Part shown: positions 32,366 to 38,613 of the stretch, piece by piece
How the letters are laid out: every line of letters starts with the position of its first letter
Position numbering within the stretch: the first letter of the stretch is position 1
Translations under genes and position numbers: made by a program
NCBI GenBank assembly: GCA_021774965.1
Contig: JAJFIL010000286.1
Location: 1 to 38,613 of the forward strand
Origin: Alphaproteobacteria bacterium
GTDB lineage: Bacteria; Pseudomonadota; Alphaproteobacteria; JAJFIK01
Direction: 5' to 3'
DNA: 38,613 nucleotides
The notes under the pieces: model-generated
Seen by the model: only the letters and a program-made list of their open reading frames with translations
Told to the model about the DNA's origin: nothing
Database searches by the model: none

Positions 32366-32943
32366 GCATTATCGTTACAGGATTCGAGCCGTTTGGCGGT
32401 GATGACATCAACCCCTCTCAGGAACTCATCAAAACCTTGCAGCAAAGCCAACCGGATCATGTTTTTGAAGTATTGGCTACGGAATATGATTTCGCAGGCA
32501 CCCGCATTTGCCAGCTCATCGATGAGCATGCCCCTACCGCCGTCATCATGCTGGGCCTGAGTGGTGAGGCAACATCCATCAAACTGGAGCGCGTTGCCCT
32601 CAACATCGATGATGCTCCTTTGGCGGACAATTCAGGAGACCTGCGCAAGGGTCAGGCCATCAAGCCCGGCGCAGCACTAGCCTTGCAAACCCACATCGAC
32701 TTACCTGTCGTGCAGGCAGAGCTTCGCAGCCACGGCCATGACGTTGTGATCTCAAATCATGCTGGCGCCTATATCTGCAATCACATCTATTACTGTGCGC
32801 TGGATCATCTCAACGCGAAGGGTTCCGATACACCTTGCGTGTTTGTGCATGTCCCAAAACTGAAAGGCAGTATCGAAGGGCAAGATTTTGTTGCCATGCG
32901 CAGCGCTATCGAAGATCTCATGGAAATTCTGGCCGAAGACTAA
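32362..32943 (+). CDS. pcp: Pyroglutamyl-peptidase I
   Basis: A 193-residue cysteine peptidase of family C15, which removes N-terminal pyroglutamate from peptides. The triad is Glu76 (IKLERVALN), Cys139 (GAYICNHIYY) and His163 (FVHVPK), each exactly five residues short of the Bacillus enzyme numbering (81, 144, 168), so the fold and active site are intact. The N-terminal VTGFEPFGG is diagnostic. It begins inside the flavoprotein stop (ATGA), so it is the third gene of the Rieske operon. Its TAA overlaps the TAG of convergent hutF. Location next to hutFG puts pyroglutamate and glutamate release side by side. Confidence 0.95.
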   Translation: MSIIVTGFEPFGGDDINPSQELIKTLQQSQPDHVFEVLATEYDFAGTRICQLIDEHAPTAVIMLGLSGEATSIKLERVALNIDDAPLADNSGDLRKGQAIKPGAALALQTHIDLPVVQAELRSHGHDVVISNHAGAYICNHIYYCALDHLNAKGSDTPCVFVHVPKLKGSIEGQDFVAMRSAIEDLMEILAED

Positions 32944-34334
32944 ACCTCATTCAAGCGATCTATGGCAGCTCTATATTTGCCCGCCACATTGTTTTCGGCA
33001 AAATGAACGCCCTCGCTCACCACCTTACGTCCGCCCACATAAACGTCGCGCACCGGGTTTCCCGCGTTAGCAAAAATCCAGCTGTCTAGGGCTGCATCGC
33101 CATTTCGTCCGTACAGGGATGGGTGATCGGTATCCAATCCCACCAGATCTGCACGAAATCCAGGAGCTATCTTCCCTGTCTTACGGCCCAGGGCCGCAGC
33201 GCCTCCTTCAAGGGCTGTTTCATAGAGGTTTCGGCCGGTTGATCTCTCCACCCCATTTTCCGATGCAGCGGAAATCAGCACATTCCGCGCGTTGCTGCTC
33301 AACCGTTGGCCATATTCCAGCAATCGCAGCTCTTCAGCCACATCTACTGAAATATGGCTGTCAGAACCGATACCCAGCTTGCCGCCAGCTGCCAGAAAGG
33401 CTTGCGCGGGGAAAATCCCGTCCCCCAGATTGGCCTCCGTTGTGGGGCAAAGCCCTGCCACCGCCCCGGAATTGGCCAGGGCCTGTATTTCGCTATCGCT
33501 CATGTGGGTTGCATGAATAAGACACCAGCGTTCATCCACCTCCGCATGATCCAGCAACCATTCCACGGGCCGCGCACCGGACCATGCAAAACATTCCTCA
33601 ACTTCCCGAGGCTGCTCGGCAATATGAATATGGATGGGTGCGGAGGTATCCACCCCATTCAGCATTTCCACAGCATCCTGAAGCAGAGGTTCGGAGACCG
33701 CTCGCAAGGAATGCAGCGCCATGCCGATATGAACGCCTTGTACGTCCTTATACTGAGTATAAAGGTCACTTGTCAGTATCGTGAACTGCTCCACATTATT
33801 TACAAAACGCTTTTGACCTTCGCCAGGGGCGGTGCCACCACATCCGCTATGAGCGTAGAGCACGGGCAGGTGTGTGATCGCCAGCCCCGTTTGGCGGGCG
33901 GCCTCAATTATTTGATGAGACATTTCTCCAAGATCATCATAGGGAACGCCATCTTTTCCATGATGCAGATAGTGAAACTCTGCAACAGATGTGTAACCAA
34001 TCTTCAGCATCTCAACATATAACTGAGAGGCGATGGCATTAGCATCGTTCGGGCCGATACGTTGGACAAAGCCATACATTACTTCGCGCCAGGTCCAGAA
34101 GCTGTCATCGGTTGCACCGGGTCGCTCGGTCAGCCCCGCCATGGCCCGTTGAAAGGCATGGGAATGCAGGTTCGCCATGCCGGGAACGCAAACCCCGCGC
34201 ACAACCTCATCCGCTGCATCCGCTTGCACTTCTGTTTCGACTGTTTCAATTTCGCCTTCAGCAGAAAGTTTGAGGCGAACATTTTCCTGCCACCCTGCCG
34301 GCAGAAGAGCGCGTTCCAGGAACATAGTGCTCAT
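32940..34334 (-). CDS. hutF: Formimidoylglutamate deiminase
   Basis: A 464-residue amidohydrolase that converts N-formimino-L-glutamate to N-formyl-L-glutamate and ammonia, step four of the five-step histidine pathway. Zinc ligands His57 and His59 are in ANLHSHAFQR; a third His lies in HIHIAEQPRE, and the metal Asp is in GIGSDSHIS. Length and motif order match HutF rather than chlorohydrolases. I chose the ATG at 34334, which overlaps the hutG stop as ATGA; an upstream in-frame start at 34364 would lie deeper inside hutG. It is the second gene of a hutG-hutF operon, and its last bases overlap convergent pcp. Confidence 0.94.
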   Translation of the reverse strand: MSTMFLERALLPAGWQENVRLKLSAEGEIETVETEVQADAADEVVRGVCVPGMANLHSHAFQRAMAGLTERPGATDDSFWTWREVMYGFVQRIGPNDANAIASQLYVEMLKIGYTSVAEFHYLHHGKDGVPYDDLGEMSHQIIEAARQTGLAITHLPVLYAHSGCGGTAPGEGQKRFVNNVEQFTILTSDLYTQYKDVQGVHIGMALHSLRAVSEPLLQDAVEMLNGVDTSAPIHIHIAEQPREVEECFAWSGARPVEWLLDHAEVDERWCLIHATHMSDSEIQALANSGAVAGLCPTTEANLGDGIFPAQAFLAAGGKLGIGSDSHISVDVAEELRLLEYGQRLSSNARNVLISAASENGVERSTGRNLYETALEGGAAALGRKTGKIAPGFRADLVGLDTDHPSLYGRNGDAALDSWIFANAGNPVRDVYVGGRKVVSEGVHFAENNVAGKYRAAIDRLNEV

Positions 34335-35140
34335 GCAATTGCCCTCAGGTTCGCCGTGGCCCAACCCGTCATCGCCTCCAGCATCGGGCGGAGCAGCCCT
34401 CGCAGTTGCTCTGCTTTCTCCTCGTCAAAGGTCCAGGGCGGCGTCTCCATCATGTATGAGCATTGGGTCAGCTCGACCTGCACAGCGTGAACCTGCCTCG
34501 CTGGCTGGCCATAGTTGCGCGTAATCCAGCCCCCTTTGAAACGTCCATTGGCGACAAAGCTGAATCCACCCTGAGCCTGACAGACATCAGTTATTGCCAC
34601 TTGCATGCCGGGGGCGCAGCTTTGTCCGTCATGAGTGCCCAGGTTTACATTCGGCAAATCCCCTTCAAAAAGTCGCGGCACCTGCGAGCGAATGGAGTGA
34701 CAATCATAGAGCAAGGCATACCCATGAGCCGCCTTGGCGTCTGCAATCGCTGCGTCAAGCGCGTGATGATAAGGCGCAAAGTAGGTGCCGCGGCGATCCT
34801 CAATCTCCACCTCATCCGGCTCCTCGCCTTCGTTATAGATAGCCTTTCCGTCGAAAACTTCCGTAGGGCACAGGCCCGTGGTGGTCTGACCGGGATAAAG
34901 GCTTTGGCCGGAAGGGTCGCGGTTGAGATCCACCACAAAACGGGAGAGGTTTGCCTTCACCACAGTGGCGTTCAAATCTGTGCCAAAATTGTAAAGTTGG
35001 TCCATCCACCAATCTGTATCTGGCACCGCACAGCCCAGATTGTTGAAACGGGCGCGCAGGGCCTCCGGGATATGCGTGCCGCCGTGAGGCATGCTGAGGA
35101 TGAGAGGCCCGGTGCCCTTTGTGACACTGACAATTTCCAT
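34331..35140 (-). CDS. hutG: N-formylglutamate deformylase
   Basis: A 269-residue zinc hydrolase of the N-formylglutamate amidohydrolase family that releases formate and L-glutamate, the last step of the five-step histidine pathway. Family marks are SMPHGGTHIP near the start, VDLNRDPSG, ATEVFDGKAIY-like (here CPTEVFDG) and LLYDCHSIRS with the conserved acid and His. GAGGG lies 6 bases before the ATG. It is coupled to hutF by ATGA. hutH, hutU and hutI are not in the window, so the rest of the pathway must be elsewhere. It is divergent from the BaiN/YhiN-type gene across 113 bases. Confidence 0.94.
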   Translation of the reverse strand: MEIVSVTKGTGPLILSMPHGGTHIPEALRARFNNLGCAVPDTDWWMDQLYNFGTDLNATVVKANLSRFVVDLNRDPSGQSLYPGQTTTGLCPTEVFDGKAIYNEGEEPDEVEIEDRRGTYFAPYHHALDAAIADAKAAHGYALLYDCHSIRSQVPRLFEGDLPNVNLGTHDGQSCAPGMQVAITDVCQAQGGFSFVANGRFKGGWITRNYGQPARQVHAVQVELTQCSYMMETPPWTFDEEKAEQLRGLLRPMLEAMTGWATANLRAIA

Positions 35141-35253
35141 TTAAACCCTCAAAACTATTGCCGAACAGGTGGAGAACCCTAGCATAAGACCTTGCAAAAG
35201 ACCCGTCATCCCTTCATGACAGTTTCAGCATTTTAACGCGGAACTCCGGAGCC

Positions 35254-36453
35254 ATGACCCTCAAGAACTACGATGTCATCATTATCGGAGCCGGGGGCGC
35301 GGGCCTTATGTGCGCGGCGGAGGCAGGCAAGCGAGGGCGCACGGTGTTGGTGTTGGATCATGCCAAGACCGCTGCCGAAAAAGTTCGCATCTCCGGTGGA
35401 GGACGTTGTAATTTCACAAATCTTTACACCACCCCGGCCAACTTTCTATCGGAGAACCCGCGCTTTTGCATTTCCGCTTTGCGGAGCTATACCCAGCATG
35501 ACTTCATTGAGATGGTGAGGCGGTATGAGATTTCCTTCCACGAGAAGACGCTTGGGCAGTTATTCTGCGATGAGAGTTCGCAAGAGATCATCCAGATGCT
35601 ACTCAGTGAATGTCATGACGCTCGTGCAAAAGTTCAAACCAACACAAGCGTGGAACGCATCAGAGAAGTCGATGGCGATTTTGAAATCACGACAGACCAA
35701 GGGACATATATCGGCGAGTCTCTTGTGATTGCCACGGGGGGAAAATCCATTCCAAAGATGGGGGCAACCGGATTTGGCTACGATATTGCCCATCAATTTG
35801 GGTTGAGTATCATCGAGCCCCGCCCCGCCCTGGTGCCGCTGACGTTTAGTGACCAGTTGCGAGAGCAATTTAAGGCACTGGCTGGGGTTTCCGTTGATGC
35901 TGTCATCACCTGCGGCAAGTTTCAGTTTCGAGAAGGCTTGTTGTTTACCCACCGGGGATTGAGCGGGCCATCGACTTTGCAGATCTCATCCTACTGGCAC
36001 CCGGGCAACGAGATTATCCTCAATCTTGCTCCGGATACGGATGTATTGGCGCACCTGAAACAATGGCGCGGGGACCACCCAAAGCAGGGACTTGGCTCCG
36101 CTCTTGGTGATGTTCTGCCCAAACGGCTGGCGGACAATATCGTCGAACATCTGGATTGGGGTACTCTTGCGCCGGTAGAGCGTATTGCTGATGCTTCGGA
36201 CAAACATCTGGCATTGGTTAGCGACGCGGTCAATCGATGGCGCGTCAAACCAAACGGCACCGAAGGCTTTCGCATTGCGGAGGTCACCCTTGGCGGTGTG
36301 AACACGCGCGAGCTTTCGTCCAAGACCATGGAAGCACGTAAGGTGCCAGGGCTCTATTTCATCGGCGAAGTAGTGGATGTGACCGGCCATCTGGGCGGGT
36401 TCAATTTCCAGTGGGCCTGGTCATCTGGGTTTGCTGCCGGGCAGGATGTTTAG
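35254..36453 (+). CDS. BaiN/YhiN-family FAD oxidoreductase (HI0933-like)
   Basis: A 399-residue flavoprotein with VIIIGAGGAGLMCAAEAG near the N-terminus, the family-specific RISGGGRCNFTN, an ATGGKSIPKMGATGFGY segment, and the C-terminal GLYFIGEVVDVTGHLGGFNFQWAWSSG. This defines the HI0933-like group, annotated as aminoacetone oxidases or BaiN-type reductases; the physiological reaction in most bacteria is unknown. GGAG lies only 2 bases before the ATG, closer than usual. It is monocistronic, with 7 bases between its stop and the convergent serine dehydratase. Confidence 0.9.
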   Translation: MTLKNYDVIIIGAGGAGLMCAAEAGKRGRTVLVLDHAKTAAEKVRISGGGRCNFTNLYTTPANFLSENPRFCISALRSYTQHDFIEMVRRYEISFHEKTLGQLFCDESSQEIIQMLLSECHDARAKVQTNTSVERIREVDGDFEITTDQGTYIGESLVIATGGKSIPKMGATGFGYDIAHQFGLSIIEPRPALVPLTFSDQLREQFKALAGVSVDAVITCGKFQFREGLLFTHRGLSGPSTLQISSYWHPGNEIILNLAPDTDVLAHLKQWRGDHPKQGLGSALGDVLPKRLADNIVEHLDWGTLAPVERIADASDKHLALVSDAVNRWRVKPNGTEGFRIAEVTLGGVNTRELSSKTMEARKVPGLYFIGEVVDVTGHLGGFNFQWAWSSGFAAGQDV

Positions 36454-36460
36454 ATGCAGT

Positions 36461-37840
36461 TCAACATTCCACAACACTGACCGCCAAACCGCCCTGGCTG
36501 GTCTCTTTGTATTTATTGTTCATATCAAGCCCGGTCTGGCGCATGGTCTCGATCACCTGATCAAGGGATACGCGATGCGCACCGGTTGATTGAATGGCAA
36601 GGCGCGCGGCGTTCGCAGCCTTCACAGCACCAATGGCATTGCGTTCAATACAGGGAACTTGCACGAGGCCTTTGACAGGATCGCACGTAAGACCAAGATT
36701 GTGCTCCATGGCTATTTCAGCCGCGTGCTCAATCTCCTCATTGGTGCCGCCCCACACTGCAGCCAGACCCGCCGCCGCCATCGAACAGGCCACGCCTACC
36801 TCTCCCTGACAGCCCATTTCAGCGCCAGAGATCGAGGCTTTTTCTTTATACAGAAACCCGATGGCCGCAGCGGTGAGCAAGAACCGCCGGATCAAATCGG
36901 CAGCGTTGGGTTGATCCGCGCAATAATAGCGAATAACCGCCGGGATAACTCCCGCCGCCCCGTTTGTGGGAGCCGTGACGACGCGCCCGCCCGCTGCGTT
37001 TTCTTCGTTTACTGCCATGGCATAGACATTAAGCCAATCAAACAAGGCCTCGCGTTCATTGGCGCTTGTCTCGCCTACAGTGTCCAGTCTTTGAAAAATC
37101 TCCGGGGCACGGCGCTTGACCTCCAGCCCTCCTGGGAGAACCCCTTCCGTCTGTAACCCGCGTTCAACAGATGCATTCATGGCCTGCCAGATACTATCGA
37201 GAATACTTTCAGTTTCTTCGCGGGGGCGCACCGTATCTTCGTTCTCAGCGATGATCTCTGCAATACTCAGTTCAGTGCGATGGCCAATGGCGATGAGTTT
37301 CTCGCCCGACGAAAATGGATGCGGAAATTCAATAGCTCCGGCATGAGCTGGTTTCGGCGCTGCACCGAACTCATCCACGCGGGCTATAAATCCGCCCCCC
37401 AGCGAAAAATAAATCGCCGAAAACAAAAGTTCCAAACCGGCGCCATGTGCGGTCAGGCGCATGCCGTTGGGATGTTCTACCGGCATGATATCCATGGCAA
37501 AGGCGATGGCGCGATCCGGCACAAATCGGATTTCGCGCTCCCCCAACAAGGAGAGATGATGTGTTTCAAGAACAGAGTTCCACAGGGCGTCGCAAGTATC
37601 CGGATCGGCCGTGTGAGGCTCAAACCCCGCCAGCCCCAACACTACAGCTCTATCAGTGCCGTGACCGTGCCCCGTCAGCGCAAGAGAGCCATGAAGCTCT
37701 ACATGGACGCGTGAGATTTGTTCAAACTTTCCGGCCTTTCGGACATCCGCGAGGAAACGCCGGGCGATGAGCATGGGCCCAACCGTGTGAGAGCTGGAGG
37801 GGCCAATGCCAATCTTGAAGATGTCCGCAACGCTGAGCAC
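36461..37840 (-). CDS. sdaA: L-serine ammonia-lyase (iron-sulfur type)
   Basis: A 459-residue single-chain L-serine dehydratase converting serine to pyruvate and ammonia. The N-terminal [17 protein letters not shown] is the beta-domain signature. The catalytic alpha domain carries [11 protein letters not shown] and the Fe-S cluster Cys344 (MGCQGE), Cys386 (LTCDPVKG) and Cys397 (VPCIERN), matching the family spacing. The start is GTG at 37840, only 2 bases after the kbl stop and without an obvious ribosome-binding site, so translation is probably coupled to kbl. Together the pair turns threonine-derived carbon and serine into glycine, acetyl-CoA and pyruvate. Confidence 0.95.
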   Translation of the reverse strand: MLSVADIFKIGIGPSSSHTVGPMLIARRFLADVRKAGKFEQISRVHVELHGSLALTGHGHGTDRAVVLGLAGFEPHTADPDTCDALWNSVLETHHLSLLGEREIRFVPDRAIAFAMDIMPVEHPNGMRLTAHGAGLELLFSAIYFSLGGGFIARVDEFGAAPKPAHAGAIEFPHPFSSGEKLIAIGHRTELSIAEIIAENEDTVRPREETESILDSIWQAMNASVERGLQTEGVLPGGLEVKRRAPEIFQRLDTVGETSANEREALFDWLNVYAMAVNEENAAGGRVVTAPTNGAAGVIPAVIRYYCADQPNAADLIRRFLLTAAAIGFLYKEKASISGAEMGCQGEVGVACSMAAAGLAAVWGGTNEEIEHAAEIAMEHNLGLTCDPVKGLVQVPCIERNAIGAVKAANAARLAIQSTGAHRVSLDQVIETMRQTGLDMNNKYKETSQGGLAVSVVEC

Positions 37841-37842
37841 CG

Positions 37843-38613
37843 CTAGAGGCCCAGTTTTTCTTTGGCCGCAGCGAAGGCCTTGACCGCGAAGTCTACTTCT
37901 TCGGTGGTCAGCGCCGCCGACATTTGTGTGCGGATGCGCGCCTTGCCTTTCGGTACCACGGGATAGGAAAACGCCACCACATAGACGCCTTGGTTCATCA
38001 TCTCCTCGGCAAGAGCAGATGCGGCTTTTGCGTCATACATCATGATGGGAATGATGGGCGTGTCGCCGGGCAGCACGTCAAAGCCCACTTCTTCAAGCCC
38101 GGCACGAAAGCGCTTTGTGTTATCGCGCAACTGTTGGCGCAGTTCCGGTGCACTGTCGATCAGATCAAAAGCTTTCAAAGCACCCGCGACGATGGGCGGT
38201 GCCACCGTGTTGGAAAAGAGATACGGCCGGGAGCGTTGGCGCAGGAGTTTCACGATTTCCGAACGACCGGCGGTAAAGCCACCACTGGCTCCGCCCATGG
38301 CCTTGCCCAGCGTGCCGGTAATGATGTCCACGCGGTCCATGCAATTGCGGAACTCGTGCGTCCCGCGACCGGTCTCCCCCAGAAAGCCCGTGGCGTGCGC
38401 GTCATCAAAATGCACAAGCGCGCCGTATTTGTCTGCCAGATCACAGATCTCCTCCAGCTTGGCGATATAGCCATCCATGGAGAAAACACCGTCCGTGGTG
38501 ATCAGCTTGAAACGCGCACCATCAGCGTCGGCCTGTATCAGTTGCGCCTCGAGATCTTCCATATTGGAATTGCGATAGCGGTAACGCTTGGCTTTGCACA
38601 GGCGCACCCCGTC
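37843..38613 (-). CDS. kbl: Glycine C-acetyltransferase, N-terminus cut by window edge
   Basis: The last 257 codons of a fold-type I PLP enzyme that cleaves 2-amino-3-ketobutyrate with CoA to glycine and acetyl-CoA. The frame stays open to base 38613, so about 140 residues are missing. [21 protein letters not shown] (with the cofactor Asp and His) and the Schiff-base lysine in [13 protein letters not shown] identify the alpha-oxoamine synthase family. The [14 protein letters not shown] segment and the C-terminus match Kbl rather than BioF or HemA. It lies 2 bases upstream of sdaA in an operon; threonine dehydrogenase, the usual partner, could be outside the window. Confidence 0.93.
   Translation of the reverse strand, partial: DGVRLCKAKRYRYRNSNMEDLEAQLIQADADGARFKLITTDGVFSMDGYIAKLEEICDLADKYGALVHFDDAHATGFLGETGRGTHEFRNCMDRVDIITGTLGKAMGGASGGFTAGRSEIVKLLRQRSRPYLFSNTVAPPIVAGALKAFDLIDSAPELRQQLRDNTKRFRAGLEEVGFDVLPGDTPIIPIMMYDAKAASALAEEMMNQGVYVVAFSYPVVPKGKARIRTQMSAALTTEEVDFAVKAFAAAKEKLGL

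Noticed and set aside
1-38613. tRNA, rRNA, CRISPR arrays, transposases and phage genes
   Set aside because: I looked through the intergenic regions and the translated ORFs and saw none.

Overview
This window reads as chromosomal DNA of an alphaproteobacterium, probably a free-living aerobe that degrades lipids and amino acids. The clues are family-level: LuxR regulators of the alphaproteobacterial type, two acyl-CoA ligases with a MaoC hydratase, an ALDH7-type lysine operon under Lrp/AsnC control, a FixK/FnrL-like box in front of hemN, and a GTCATTCCGG palindromic intergenic repeat. Genus cannot be fixed from sequence alone. Genes are dense, with many 4-bp ATGA overlaps. I see no tRNA, rRNA, CRISPR array, insertion sequence or phage gene.

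Layout. 1-2549: partial pirin and a glutathionyl-hydroquinone reductase (an oxidative/quinone-stress pair), then a convergent aldo/keto reductase. 2782-5676: a quorum-sensing island with LuxR-1, a 68-aa ORF, a 71-aa ORF, a LuxI-type AHL synthase and LuxR-2. It is visibly AT-richer than its flanks and has a perfect 12-bp palindrome in the luxI promoter. 6152-9828: acyl-CoA ligase, MaoC hydratase and GPH-type transporter, one operon. 9897-12800: membrane-anchored EEP phosphatase and RecQ. 12807-17527: secreted small protein, second acyl-CoA ligase, GST, and an orphan soluble PAS histidine kinase. 17535-20719: Lrp/AsnC regulator divergent from lysine 6-dehydrogenase-like and aminoadipate-semialdehyde dehydrogenase genes, closed by a strong terminator. 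20933-27089: RND pump (adaptor and permease), then a lipoprotein cytochrome c and a Tat-exported aldonolactone-oxidase-like flavoprotein. 27101-27196: nested palindromic repeat. 27210-29394: hemN and an SDR. 29595-32943: Rieske oxygenase, phytoene-dehydrogenase-like flavoprotein and pyroglutamyl peptidase, tightly overlapped. 32940-35140: hutG-hutF of the five-step histidine pathway. 35254-38613: BaiN/YhiN flavoprotein, L-serine dehydratase, and partial kbl.

How the genes work together. Amino-acid carbon recovery dominates the right half: lysine to 2-aminoadipate, formiminoglutamate to glutamate, pyroglutamyl peptides, serine to pyruvate, threonine-derived aminoketobutyrate to glycine. The left half is signalling plus acyl-CoA metabolism. 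The most unusual parts are the luxR-luxI-luxR island with two unrecognised small ORFs next to an acyl-CoA ligase operon, the exported flavoprotein/lipocytochrome pair, and the Rieske-flavoprotein-Pcp operon with a terminator-like hairpin just before its start codon.
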